Shown here in pieces: positions 39,501-54,232 of a stretch of DNA of 64,000 nucleotides. Under the pieces are notes generated by a model. That model was given only the letters and a program-made list of their open reading frames with translations. It was not told the origin of the DNA and made no database searches. Positions within the stretch are counted from its first letter, which is position 1; every line of letters begins with the position of its first letter. The translations under genes and the position numbers were made by a program. Origin of the DNA: Agelaius tricolor (taxonomy: Eukaryota; Chordata; Aves; Passeriformes; Icteridae). The stretch is from NCBI GenBank assembly GCA_023055355.1, contig JALJCS010000034.1:262001-326000 (forward strand), written 5' to 3'.

Positions 39501-41419
39501 TGACCCATCCTATTGACAGAGATGGATACTGCAAGTGCAATAATTTGATTGCCAGAATATGACACAAAGTAGATAAGGTATTTTATCTTTTTCATCCACT
39601 AGATTATGCATTCTCCTTACTTTGGTATTTCTGATCTATTTTCTGAGAATCAGTTTTGTCTCATGTAAATGGTTCTCTGGAGAATTTCATAACTAGAGGC
39701 AGCAGAAATAAAAAATAAAACCTGTCATTAAGGAAAAAATATTTTGCATTGTTGGCACAAAAATAATCCAAATATGCACATGGCCAGGCAAAGCAGTGGA
39801 GCAGTGGTTGAGTTTGTTCAGAAAAATGTCCCGCTGTTCTGTCAAAAGCAGCACATGTATCTCATGTCATTGGGCAAGATGAGCAGGCCAAGCTGTAGAC
39901 TTGTAGTAAAATACCCAAAGAAGAGGTGCAAGTCTAGGATGTCCTTCCAGGAAATTTTAAATCTATGTGCAAGAAAGAGGAAAATACTGTCTATTTTTTT
40001 ATTTTTCTAAGGTGATGAGTTAATATTAACTGTTTTCCTGTTTCTGCTGCTGTGCTTCCCCCTTCTGTGCAAATGTGTGCAGAGTTGCTGCTGTTACATA
40101 AAGAATGCAAAGCAGTAGTTTATTTTCTTCTTGCAAATTAAATATTCTGTACATTTTTTTTCTGGTGTTTTTTTCCCCTTTCCTGAACATCCTTGTTGCT
40201 GTTATTGTAGGCAACATAACCCTGGTTGAAAAGAAATCATCTGTACAGAAACAAGAAGAGTGGATTTGGGAAGAAATTGCTGCAAAGAATAAATGCTAGA
40301 CTGATGTTTTCAAAAGAATAAATGCTATTTTCAACATTTTTGGCATTTTTGGTAAGTGCACAAGTAATATTCTGCTGTAACCTATTTCCAGAAATCTTTT
40401 GCATTGTGTAAGTCACTCCTTTGAATGTCTGTGGCTGGGCAGATCACAATATTGTCAAAAGGTGTTCAAATATGATTATTATTTCAAATGTAATGGATAT
40501 TTTCTGAGCAAATGAATTCTTGAAAATCAGAGATGTTAAAGATATATGAAGACTGAACCCAGTAACCTGCATCCAGATTTTGATGTTTAGTCAGAAACAT
40601 GTCATAAGTCAAGAGACATTGTAATTACCAATGGATATTCTTTACCAAGGTGCGATTATTAGTTTAATTTTTAATTTTTTCAACTTTGCTCATTCTTACT
40701 TAAAGGAGTTTAAGTCTTTTCATTTTCTTTTTGTAACTAACATTTAATATTCCACATCTGGTTGCCAAAATGGAAAATGTGTATTATTTGCTTACAGTAG
40801 AGGTGGGAATTATTCCTTGCCATAGCACTGGTATGAAGTTTGTTTTAAAACATGAAAGATCCATTTTAGATTCCTGAAAAGAGGTATTAAAATTTCTTGT
40901 TAGATATTGCTGATTGTGATTGAAAACCACTTCATTGAATTACAGTAGAGGGAGATGAAGGACATCTTGCAGCAATGAAAATGGTTGCAAATTTAATTAA
41001 AACATTAAATTATTGTTGGAATAAAGGTCATAATCATAAAACCTAATTGAAGGAAGTACATTAGCATGTACCCTAAGGTATCCTTTCCATTTCCAAATAT
41101 CTATTACATATTTGACATTTGAAGAGGAAAGAGGTTCCATTTTATCTGGATGGATGAACGGCGATGGGGAGAAGTGTTATACATAATACAGTGTAAGAGC
41201 CCCATTTTTCAAAACATCATTTGCTCCTTGCATAGGTGCAACACTCTGATTTTATGTCTCTGACTGAGGAAATTCCCCTTATTTCTTGAGCATCATGGAC
41301 CTGCATAGGGCAGAGGACATCATATCATGTACTTAGACTTTTCCCTGTGGAAAAAGTGGAACTTAACTCCCTTTAAATTTGACAAAGCCTCAGTTACCAG
41401 CTGTCACCTTGTTACCTAG
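33556..41419. other. AT-rich stretch, no gene or upstream SMARCA5 exon found
   Basis: I looked here for the SMARCA5 exons that should precede 41420, namely the P-loop segment with GLGKT and the segment with LVPKSTLHNW. I did not find them. No other gene was recognised. The TAAT-rich part at about 36840-37160 has the look of a homeodomain-bound noncoding element, but nothing in this single sequence can show conservation. Confidence 0.5.
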
Positions 41420-41617
<198 letters not shown>

Positions 41618-41691
41618 TAGTTGATGGTGTAGGGACTAGTAATGTTTAAATATATATGTTTGATATTTGGACATGTCTCACTGTCCTTCAG

Positions 41692-41864
41692 TTATCAGAA
41701 ATTGTAAGGGAATTCAAGACTACCAACCGACTGCTATTAACTGGAACTCCACTTCAGAACAATTTTATTTACATGATTTTACATACAAAATTTTACATAC
41801 AAAATTACATGAACTCTGGGCACTTCTCAACTTCCTTTTGCCAGATGTCTTTAACTCAGCTGAA
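41692..41864 (+). pseudogene. SMARCA5: SMARCA5 copy exon 2 with 41-bp frameshift insertion
   Basis: The exon opens with [13 protein letters not shown] and LTGTPLQNN (motif III). After CAGAACAATT, 41 extra bases interrupt the codons for the LHELW segment. The expected sequence resumes at GAACTCTGGG and runs to GCTGAA before GTAAGT. Without the insert the exon would be 132 nt (44 codons), the expected length, so the insert adds 41 nt and shifts the frame. Splicing to exon 3 in the shifted frame reaches TAG within CTGTCTAGGG near 42169. Confidence 0.92.
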
Positions 41865-42093
41865 GTAAGTCTTTTGTTTCTGAATCAAATTAATTTTGCT
41901 GGTTTTCCCAATTTGAAAGTAGACCTGGATATGTATAGTTAGTGGTGTCAGTTACTGATAAGTGATAGATTGAGTTGGAAATGTTTGTTATAAAGCTTTT
42001 CATAAAATAGGCCAAACAAGGTCATTTGTTCTTTTACTTCCTGGCCATATGAGAGTTGTATTTGTTCACCATTGTGATGCTATTGTACCTTGA

Positions 42094-42240
<147 letters not shown>

Positions 42241-42576
42241 TAAGTTAAATCCCAAACAGTTCTTCTAATACTTCTTATGATAGACTATTAGGATGAGAGA
42301 GATTATTCCACAACTTTTCAGTCAAGCAAAATTAAGTCCAAGGACACAGAACCATGTCAAAGATCATTTTGACCTAATCTTTGAGTCTTTCAAATAAAGC
42401 ACATGTATATCCTATGTATAGCAAATAATTTCTCCATATAGGTTGCTTTTTTTTTTTTCAGATTGTCTAACACTAGATCATGTATCTGTGATAGAGAATA
42501 TCTGCTCTTTGATTCATCCATTGACCTGATCAGTGTTTCAGTTTCCAAAATGCATTTAATGGTGAACCTCTTTCAG

Positions 42577-42686
42577 GTGCTACGACCATTCCTTCTCCGT
42601 CGCATCAAGGCTGATGTGGAGAAAAGCTTGCCTCCAAAGAAGGAAGTTAAAATTTATGTGGGCCTCAGCAAAATGCAGCGAGAATG
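42577..42686 (+). pseudogene. SMARCA5: SMARCA5 copy exon 4
   Basis: 36 codons plus two bases, from [17 protein letters not shown] to SKMQRE and the split W codon. It has a TTTCAG acceptor and GTAATT donor. The residues look unchanged from SMARCA5. Confidence 0.93.
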
Positions 42687-42924
42687 GTAATTAATGCATG
42701 TGCTTGACTGGGCTGTGGTTCAGGCTCAGAAGGAATGTGCTGTCTGTGACTTGGAGGTTGTGTAGAACTCAATTTATTCTCTCTGGTATACTCCCAGTTT
42801 ATTCCTGTTTCTTTCTGACACTGCTATGACAGAACCATGCATGTCAGGGAGATTTACCTGATTAAATGAAGAGAAGGGTGAGCTTTAGACAGTATTTGTA
42901 GCCTAAAGACTTATGAAAACTTGC

Positions 42925-43290
42925 TTAACTTCTTGCTTAAAGAAGAGGAGGTTCAGGAGGAACCTTTTTGCTCTGCACGACTCCTGGATGGGAGGGTGCA
43001 GCCGAGGGGGTCATCAGCCTCTTCTCCCAGGCAACAGAACAAGAAGAAATGGCCTCAAACTACACCAAGGGAGGTTCAGGTCAAGCATCAGGAGGAATCT
43101 CTTAGTGGAAAGGGTTGTCAAGCATTGGAATAGACTGCTCAGGCAGGTGGTGGATTCACCATCTCTGGAGGTATTGAGGAAACAGCTGGATGTGGCACCC
43201 AGTGGATGGTGGTGTTTAGCCTAAGGTTGGAACTGATGATCTCAGAGTTCTCTTGCAACACAATCGATTCTGTGAGTCTGTGCTACATTT
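42925..43290 (+). mobile_element. CR1 LINE 3' end inside a SMARCA5 intron
   Basis: The stretch ends GATTCTGTGAGTCTGTG, the typical degenerate 8-bp CR1 tail repeat. Before that it contains CR1 3' wording such as GGAATAGACTGCTCAGGCAG, then TCTCTGGAGGTATT and GGTTGGAACTGATGATCTC. It lies in the intron between exons 4 and 5, in the same orientation as the gene. Confidence 0.85.
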
Positions 43291-43507
43291 CTGACTTGCC
43301 CAGAGGCAAAAGAATGACACCCAAACCATGTCCCATGGCTGCCATGATGCTGAGGGCAGGTTCTGTCTCCCACAGGCTTTTCCTGGCTTACATGTATTCA
43401 AACCTTTCCTCCTCCTCCCTCTGCACCAGCAAAAGATGCAGCTTGTAAATCATCCCCCAGCTTCATTTTAGAGTGAACAGAAGGGTTTTTTTCTTTCCCT
43501 GCTGTAG

Positions 43508-43734
43508 GTATACCCGAATCCTGATGAAGGATATAGATATCCTGAACTCAGCTGGGAAGCTGGACAAGATGAGACTGCTGAACATCCTGATGCAGCTGCG
43601 GAAATGCTGCAATCACCCGTACCTCTTTGATGGAGCAGAGCCTGGCCCACCTTACACAACAGACATGCATTTGGTCACTAACAGTGGCAAAATGGTACTT
43701 CTAGACAAATTGCTGCCTAAGTTGAAAGAACAAG
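43508..43734 (+). pseudogene. SMARCA5: SMARCA5 copy exon 5
   Basis: 75 complete codons with split codons at both ends, [14 protein letters not shown] through LPKLKEQ. The acceptor is CTGTAG and the donor GTATAC. It includes the [16 protein letters not shown] signature shared by SNF2 ATPases. SAGKLDKM and GKMVLLDK differ slightly from the recalled human residues. Confidence 0.93.
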
Positions 43735-44966
43735 GTATACATCTCCTTTCTGGGGTTTTGAGAGTTTTTTGGTTCAGTAATATTTTTGTGTATTCTGAGC
43801 AAAACCCAGAGGACTTTAGCCAGGATTACTGTTGGTTTCTAGTATGATACCAGCTTGGATCAATAGTCCATTATGGCTTTTTGTGTTGAAGTGTTTTGAT
43901 TTCTTTTTTTTTCCCACTTTTTCATCGCAGCTAAGTTCACACCATAAAAACATCATTTGATTGGGGCTTTAGATTTTCTTTCATAGTTTTCTTAGCTATC
44001 TGAAATATAATTATGTAGTATTTTAGCCACACCTTTGATTTGCCATGAAGGATCATTTCAGATTCAGAGTCCTCATACATAGTTCAAGTCAAATCCTGTG
44101 TGAAATTGCTGGATGTGATTTTGAACAGTACCTGAGGTTTTTCTGTGTATTCTATAAACACTCAGACATGGGGGAACTCTTGAGTTGTTTTAAAGTTATT
44201 TGAGCTTTGAAATGGATTACTGTAAAAGTCACTTGCAACAGAGTTTTTGACACTGGAATAAATTTTTAGCTCACTATTTTTTGAGTATGCTTACAGTAGT
44301 AACTTTGCTAAAGAAGTTGGATGTAGGTTTGTGAGTGGGGACACTTTGCAGGAAAACAAAACCACGTCCAAACCTCAACCTTCTGTAGTATAGAAGTAAA
44401 CTGTACTTTGTATCTAGGTATCATCCAAGCAGCTGTGACTGTATAACTCAAGACTGAAAACCAAGCAATTCAGTGGTTACTGTGCTTTTTTGATCTTGGT
44501 TTCTTCCTGATATCAGGTTTATTGATGAGGTGTTGTAATTAATACTGGACTGGTCTCCAATCAAATTAGCATCTTAAACAAGAGAGTTCAGTATTAACCC
44601 TTGAGTCCAAAGGACAAAAGGAAGTAGAAACTTTGTTATATCCTGTGTTTTACTTAAATTTCTCCAGTAGACTGGAAATGGTTGAGTGTATATGCATAAA
44701 GTACTGAACCTTTTCTTTTTTTTTTTTTATTTAAGTTGTTCTTGGCAGTAAACTGACAAGTACTTAAGAAGAATTCACTTTATTTCTAGAGATCTTAAAT
44801 CCAAAACAATCAAATACTTCAAAATTTTATTATTTATACTTGATAATGTTTTTATATTTGTGTTACCATCTTACTCTGCCATGTCTGGGAACTTTTCCTT
44901 GGGGAGTACAACACAAAATGAAAAGGAGAAGCCAGCCATTAATTAGACAGTGACATATCAGGGTAA

Positions 44967-45317
<351 letters not shown>

Positions 45318-45375
45318 TAAAAATACTACTTGTAAAACATTTTGTTTAACTGATACATTCTTTTCATTGATTTAG

Positions 45376-45648
<273 letters not shown>

Positions 45649-46750
45649 TAAGACTAATTTTCAGTTCAAGTGCAGCTTCCACTGTGTGGAACCATTAGTC
45701 CTCAGTCACATTTGGGTTCTACAGTGTTTTATGTAGTGGGAAATGCTGGGTGTGTGCTACACCTCATAGTATTGTTTAATGCAAATAGCCTACTTGAGTA
45801 AGTAAAAATGAATTAAATCTAGGTTGTTAATCCCAAAACTATAAAGCTGTTGTGGGGAGTGGAGGTGAATGTGTTTTCACTGTTTTTCCTGCGATCTTGA
45901 AAATGAGATAAAGAAGAGTTGAATTAAAGTTTTCAAAAACTGCTTTTATGGTGATGGTAATGAAAGGATCTCATTTTAGTAACTATCCTTAGGGGTTTTT
46001 TTAAGTAGATGTGGATGCATCTCCATCCTGGATACATGTCAAGGACATGAGTGACCACCTAAGAAAGCAAAGCTATCTAAAAACTGCCAGTGGATTTTTG
46101 GATTTTTGGTTGGTTTTTTTTTGGTTGTTTTTTTTTTTTTGACAAATGAGGCCTTTCAGAGACAAGTCTTGGAAATGTCTTAAATTATTTCAGTTAACCT
46201 GTGGGTCTCAAGTACTCTAGCAAAAATTACTTCAAAAGAATGATGGAACTGGTGTCTAATAGCTCAAATGAGGCAGTACCAGCTACCACTACAGGTGTGT
46301 GTTGAGAATACTGATTCTCACAGTGGTTCATGTTTCACTAGTCAGGAGAGGCAGGGTTATTGTATTTTTCTTGAACTATTCATGGCACTACTGAAGGATT
46401 TTGAGAAAGGCAGCTTTTGGTCAGCAGAGAGATGATTTCTTCATGCTTTGATTCTACAGAAGGTTGCTTAAGGTCAGAAGCATCCAAATCTTCTCCTCTG
46501 TGTGATTTAATGAAAAACCCCAAATCCTGCTGTTTTTTAGCTATGACACATAGAGACACACTCACTGTCAGTGTTATTGAAAAAAAAAACCCCAAACCTG
46601 CAATGTAGATAAAAATGTAGTATCTTGGGTAGCCATGGATAGCTGTAAACATTTTAGTAACCTGTGCTGTTCTGTTTTGTAGATTTGTGTGCTGTAAATA
46701 ATGAAGATCTTAAACCTCATTATGTAGTCATGCTGGAAGGCAAGTGCTGA

Positions 46751-46936
<186 letters not shown>

Positions 46937-47259
46937 TAGGATGAAATTCCCTTCTTCTCCCATTGTAAATCATGGTGGAATCAGCCAGTAAGAACCAGTG
47001 GGAGTGTTGCTTTTGCCTCATCTGAACTCTGAAGGGAGTTCATGTGCAAAGGCCTCATCCACTTGGAAATTTGTTTTACTGTAGGAGTAGGCATTTCCTC
47101 ACTAACTTTTTGCTTACCTGCCTGGTGGGATATAGTCAGATTTGACTTTTTAAAGCACTCAGTTTCTTCTTTCACTTTAAATTTAAATGAATGCCTTTCC
47201 TTTTTCTAATAGACAGAGAAAAGTAAGGTAACCTTAGTTGACTTGCTTGGAATCAGTAA

Positions 47260-48028
<769 letters not shown>

Positions 48029-48252
48029 TAAGTTTCTTTTGGAGGAATGCACTGAATTGCATGTTTTAGTCATACTTATTTAAGAGGTATTGGGTAAAAT
48101 ACAGTGTCATCTATGAAAATAGTTTAAATAACACTTATAACACTTATAATGAAGTAGATGTAGATCTAATTTTACATAAAACTTGTAGCTGGTCTCATGA
48201 TCTTGCAAGACTTAATTTTTGGTTTTGGGGGTGATGGGTTTTGTTTTTATAG

Positions 48253-48369
<117 letters not shown>

Positions 48370-48871
48370 TGACTAATCAAAAGAAATAAATTTTTTCAAT
48401 ATGTATGGTAAATGGCTGAAGCTCTAAGCAACAAATAGGTCTTGAGTCATAAAAACTGCTCTGTTCACTTTTATAAAGTGGAGGGACTATCTAAATTTAG
48501 AAAAAATTTCCAAAAGACTTGAGACAAACTTCTGTGAGAAAAAATAAGAACAGTATGAAACTTGTAAGACGTTAGGGAGGCTAAGATCAAGTTTTTTCTA
48601 GTTCTTATTTAAGCAGCTGTAAATTTTCCTGTGGAAGATTAATGCTTTAAACACGTGTGACTTTTTCACCAGCCACCTCCTCCCAAAAGACCTCTCTTCC
48701 CCTTCTCTCACTGCTCTTTTACTTTTAGAATTCTTTGTGGTGGTTGGTGTGTCTTGCATGGTGTGACTTTTTTCCCCCCAAGTTAAGACAGTGCATTTTT
48801 GTAACAATAATGCTTTTTGTTTGCTCATAAACTTAAATTACTTTTTACAAGCAAGCAGATTCTGGATGTGA

Positions 48872-49445
<574 letters not shown>

Positions 49446-49633
49446 ATTCTTGCAATGGAACAGTTTAATGCAACAGTAGGAGAATAAGTACTTTTCCAGC
49501 CTTTCACAGTAATTTAAATGAAATAAAATCATGTTCAGCTGTAGAAGCTATTAGGTTATATTAACAAAAAGGTGACAATTAGTAATTATCTGTGAAAAAT
49601 TAATTCAGTTTTACAAAGTGCAAAACCTTTCAG

Positions 49634-49756
49634 GTACCTCGTAATCCTGATCTCCCAAATGCAGCCCAAGCACAAAAGGAAGAGCAGCTTAAGATTGATG
49701 AGGCTGAACCTCTTAATGATGAAGAACTAGAAGAAAAAGAGAAACTTCTAACCCGG
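49634..49756 (+). pseudogene. SMARCA5: SMARCA5 copy exon 13
   Basis: 41 codons, [15 protein letters not shown] to EKLLTR, with CTTTCAG acceptor. The last codon is CGG where the family has CAG (LLTQG). The donor is GTATTG, weaker than the others in the gene. Confidence 0.92.
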
Positions 49757-50818
49757 GTATTGTCGGGTCTTCAGTGAGACTGAAATCAGCCAAAGCTTGT
49801 TTTGTGTTTCACAGCATTATGGGAGCATTTCTTGGTCACTGATCGGCATGTGCCGTAGTTAACACATCTGCACAGTTTGGTTCAGACTGAAAAGAGTTTC
49901 CAGCATTAGGTTTGTCATAGGCCTATGTCATAGGATATCTTTGAGGAATGTGCACCAAGGATTCTCCTGAATCCTAGTCTGGCATTCACTATAGACTGTG
50001 ATGTCTTTCCATGAAACCTTGCAGAATGGCTGCAGAGCTGGGTGTGCTGCATTCCACATGATTTAATGCACATATTCTGCCTCAGTTTCACACCCTTATG
50101 GAAGTGAATCTTGGGGTCTGAACAGTCAGTTTTCCTAAACCACATCTGGTAGTGGATAGTTCCCCTCACTAAAAGAGGGTGTGAGCTGAATAAGTATATA
50201 ATTAGGAAGCCTGTATATTTAAATAATTTAAAACCAGGTGAATGCTTGATATGCCTTATTTGGATATTTTATTTACACGTTGTATTTTGGCAGGGGATCG
50301 GAATTACAGGACAGGATTTCTTGCTTGCGTAGTAATGAGCTGCAACAGCTCACTGTGGAGACACCAGAATCACAGAGGTCAGGAATCAGTACAGTCCAGT
50401 CAGCTGTGGCTAAATCACAACATGGCTGGCAGAACTTGCTACTTCCCACTACTTGTAAAAGCTACTGGTAATATGAAATGAACCTACTTTAGCTCATGAC
50501 TTCAGCAGTGCTACTTGTGTCTCTGCTGAAAATCACCATCACAAGGTGGCTTTAGTCCTTCTGAGGGAGAGTGACCATGCAGCGGTCACTGCAATGATGC
50601 AATGGCTGAGGGTGTCTGTGAGGCACTTGGGGGGCCTTTTTGACAAAACAAAAGCCATTACACTACTTTCACTTGAGCAATTTTTTTTTCTTAGAAAGTA
50701 ATCCCACAGAGAGACTCTTAGGAGGAGGGATTAATTTTTCAGCTGAAAACTTACCAGAAATTACTAGGTAAATAAAGAACTAGTGCTAGTCATTTTGCAG
50801 TATTTAAATAGAGAGACT

Positions 50819-50890
50819 ACAGTGACTGCAGTATAAAAAGAGTTCTACTAAATTACAGTGACTGCAGTATAAAAAGAGTTCTACTAAATT
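50819..50890. repeat. Perfect 36-bp tandem duplication
   Basis: A 36-base unit beginning ACAGTGACTGCAG and ending TACTAAATT is repeated once without any difference, inside the intron between exons 13 and 14. Identity of the copies suggests a recent event. Confidence 0.9.
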
Positions 50891-51029
50891 AAACTGCAGA
50901 GAAAGAAAAGGTTTAACACTGTGGAATGATGGAAGTGTTACAGGCAATTTCAAGAAACCGGTTGAATCAAATTTGGAGATGGACAAATCCTGAACCTCTG
51001 TGCAATGTTTCCTCTTGATTGCTGTATAG

Positions 51030-51215
<186 letters not shown>

Positions 51216-52121
51216 TGAACTGCCTGAGAACATGGTAACATCCTACTGCTGAGAATTTCTTACACTGCTGTTCTAAGATTTTTGGGGTAGAATTATATTG
51301 ATGTATTTTGGATCTGCTGCTCTGTCTTTTACCATCATTACCGCCTGCACAACTAAGGCTGTACTAAAATGCACACCTAAACTCCTGCTGAGCCACTTCA
51401 CTGTATCCTGAATCTAACTGGGTAGCACTGTCTTCAGTTCTTGTTAATTTTTGCAAAGGGAAATGCTGAGAAACACTGCTTAGCTGAAGAGATTTCCCTT
51501 TTCCTTGTATTCATTAATGAGAAGTTAACCTTTACCTCCTCCTCGAGAGCAGAACTCAGTAAATACATCACGATTGAACCTACAGCCACCACTGGTAACC
51601 TGAGTCTTAACCTCGCATTAGAAGAGATTTTTTTCCACTGTAGTGTAGCTGCAAAGTCCTGGCACTACATTTCTAAAGGTACAGAGCAAGTTGAAAATGT
51701 GCAAAAATCTTGTACAAAAACCCCTTATTTAAACACCTAATGGTCTTTCAGGCACTTGCTTGTCTTCGGGCACTCAGTTGCCCTCTTGCTTCTATTGATA
51801 AAACTGTGTTCTGTTACATCTGTTTTCATTTGAAGAAGCTTTGTTTCCTTTGAGGAGACTGACACACAGAAGTCTTACTGGCCTGTATTGTACCTCACTT
51901 AAACTGAAGACTCCTATATCTACCCTCTTCAAAACAGCATTTGTACTACTGCAGCACATGGTAGCTGGAAGGGAAGGTTTCTTACCAGCTCAAGGCATGT
52001 CTGTTGTTACACAGCAGTAAGCTCTGGTAAAAGGAAGGAACAGCTAACATCCTTTTTTTAAGGTTAAACCCCTGACTTTTACAATGCATGATAAGATACT
52101 AAGAAGTTGTTCTTTTCTTAG

Positions 52122-52240
52122 CTGTGTTCTGGGAAAGATGCAATGAACTCCAAGACATAGAGAAGATCATGGCTCAGATTGAAAGAGGAGAAGCTAGAAT
52201 TCAGAGACGAATCAGCATAAAAAAGGCTCTCGATACAAAG
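52122..52240 (+). pseudogene. SMARCA5: SMARCA5 copy exon 15, last found
   Basis: 39 codons after a split codon, [16 protein letters not shown] to KKALDTK, with CTTAG acceptor and GTGGGT donor. The intact gene continues with the spacer and SLIDE domain (YKAPFHQLR onward). I could not find those exons in the remaining 11.7 kb. Confidence 0.93.
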
Positions 52241-53375
52241 GTGGGTTTGCTCAGTTTCTTTTTTTTTTTCCTGGTGCCAGTGAGGGGAGATGCATGACCC
52301 CTGTCTGACCAGTGCTGCTGATGTATGAAGACATCTTGGGCATGACATTGGTCTCTTTGCATAACACTCAGCAATTTCTTCCTATGGCTTTTCCATCCCA
52401 TGGAAGTGCTGTGATGACACCCTTAGCTATGGTCTACCCTGGTGTTTGTAACAGTCTTCTGTATTACAGCACACAGTTCAGAGCGCTGTGTAACTCCACA
52501 TAGTACAGGCCTTGGGGAGGAGCACAGTTCCTTCTGGACACGTGGAACTGAAATTAAGAGAGAGAGAGAGAAATGGAGAGAGGGGGATGGAGAGAGGGAG
52601 AAATGGGGGAGATAAAGGGATGGAGAGGGATAGAGAGAGGGAGAGAGAGAAATGGAGGAAGAGAAGGGAGAGAGGTAGGTGGGTAGAGCAATAGGGGGGA
52701 GAGAAACATAGGAAAACAGGTGGAGAGAATTGGAGTAAAGTAGAAACAGGTAGAGATGGCAGAAGACAGAGGGAGTTAGAAACATCAGATTAGAGAGCAC
52801 TTAAAAAAGACTGATCCAACAGTCTTGGGGAAGGATGGGAGATAGACCTTTTTACCTTTCTGCTTTTGTCTCTTTCTGTGGTGCATCATATCCATCCCTT
52901 CCATAGCTGAACCAGTGGGTCTGGACTTTCTGACAGGAATTCAACAGAAAGCTTTTTCAATCTTTTGTCCCCCTAGAAGCAGCCCAAGTTTTTGGGGCAA
53001 TCCATCTCAAAACATTTCTGTAAAATTTCGTTTTGGTTCTCGATGCTGCTCAGGGCCATCAGACTGACACAAAACCCCCTCAGTCATGTCCCCAGCCCCG
53101 GTGGAACGGCTGAGCTCTCTGAACTCCAGCCTGGCACTGTCCCACCGTAATTACATTGCAATTGTAGATAGAATTGTGGCAGGTTCTGGGCCACTGGCTT
53201 GGAATCCTCCTGAATCCTCAGGGCTGACCATGGCATTTGTCTGTACTTTCCTGTCCCTGGGGCTGATCACTCCGTGCTTCCCAAGGGACAGAGCGCTCGT
53301 TCTGCACGGCTCCTTGGAGCTGAGGGTGCCTGCCCACACTGAGAGATGGGTGAGTGAGCGACGCCGTAATGTTCA
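52241..53375. other. End of duplicate; purine tract and composition change
   Basis: A GA-rich tract of AGAG and GGGAGA runs, with interspersed ATGG, lies at about 52551-52780. After it, from about 53040, GC content climbs. I recognise no gene. The 3' limit of SMARCA5-derived sequence must fall within this stretch. Confidence 0.6.
52551..52780. repeat. GA-rich low-complexity tract
   Basis: The plus strand is almost entirely purine (AGAGAGAGAGAAATGG-like runs). Such tracts can form triplex or slipped structures. It lies about 310 bases after the last SMARCA5 exon. Confidence 0.85.
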
Positions 53376-53520
53376 GGTGGGTTCGGCTTATCTAGTTCGG
53401 TCGGGCTTATCTAGTTCGGTTGGGCTGAACGCGGTTCCGTCGCGTTCCGTTCAGTTCACCTCAGCTAAGCTCGGATGGATTCGGCAAATCGCGGCCAGAG
53501 TCGGCCGTTCGGGTAGGCTC
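53376..53520. repeat. CG-rich degenerate repeat leading into the minisatellite
   Basis: Two near copies of GGCTTATCTAGTTCGGT, then TTCGG/TTCCG-rich sequence, precede the ordered array. It looks like a decayed edge of the same kind of repeat. Confidence 0.5.
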
Positions 53521-53839
53521 GGCTGTTGTCGGCTGCTGTCGGCCAGACTCGGCTGTTCTTGGCTCCACTCGGCCGCACTCGGCTGTTGTCGGCTCCACTC
53601 GGCCGCACTCGGCTGTTGTCGGCTCCACTCGGCCGCACTCGGCTGTTGTCGGCTCCACTCGGCCAGACTCGGCTGTTGTCGGCTCCACTCGGCCGCACTC
53701 GGCTGTTGTCGGCTCCACTCGGCCAGACTCGGCTGTTGTCACTCCACTCGGCCACACTCGGCTGTTGTCGGCTCCACTCGGCTGTTGTCGGCTCCACTCG
53801 GCCACACTCGGCTGTTGTCGGCTCCACTCGGCCACACTC
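53521..53839. repeat. 30-bp minisatellite built from three 10-mers
   Basis: About eleven units occur. The full unit is GGCTGTTGTC, GGCTCCACTC, then GGCCGCACTC or a variant (GGCCAGACTC, GGCCACACTC). The eighth unit lacks one base and the ninth lacks the third 10-mer. Because 30 is a multiple of three and the unit has no stop, the array is open in most frames on both strands. That explains the long repetitive ORFs here (for example 53086-53859 plus and 53461-53877 minus). Confidence 0.92.
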
Positions 53840-53849
53840 GGCTCTTCGG

Positions 53850-54091
53850 CCCTACCTGACTCTGCTCCGCGCTGCAATGGCGGCCGCTGGCAGGGCCCCG
53901 CTCCCCGGCCTGAGCCCCGGGAGGGGACAGAGCGCTGGGACAGCCGCCGCAGCCCGGCTCACCCTGTCCCTGCCCGCCCCCGCGTCCCCCGGAGCGCGCC
54001 CTGCAGCGCAGAACGCGGCCTTTGGGCCAGGAGCGGGGACAATGCCCTCGGCTCGGCAGCAGCGCCGGGAGGCAGCGGGCGGTGCCCTCAG
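53850..54091 (+). promoter_or_regulatory. Small CpG island with candidate first exon
   Basis: CpG-dense sequence follows the minisatellite and ends at a strong donor, CCTCAG then GTGAGC, after 54091. An ATG in good context (GCTGCAATGGCGGCC) at 53877 opens a frame of 71 codons up to that donor, rich in A, P, G and R. It resembles no protein I know. It may instead be a 5' untranslated exon. Its promoter would be the island itself, and no TATA box is seen. A possible next exon is at 57295. Confidence 0.4.
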
Positions 54092-54232
54092 GTGAGCGGC
54101 CGGAGGGGAGGGAGCTGGGCCGGGGGCACCCACAGGGGGCCGGGGCTGCTTTGGGCGCTGCTGCGTGGGACCCGCTGCGGGTGGCACGGCTCTGTCCCGG
54201 GCCTTGCGGCTCTCTGGGATCGTGTGCCGTGG

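Noticed and set aside
53086..53859. 257-codon ORF with LHSALGCC-type repeats
   Set aside because: Its repetitive part is the 30-bp minisatellite read in one of several open frames. There is no sign of selection for one frame.
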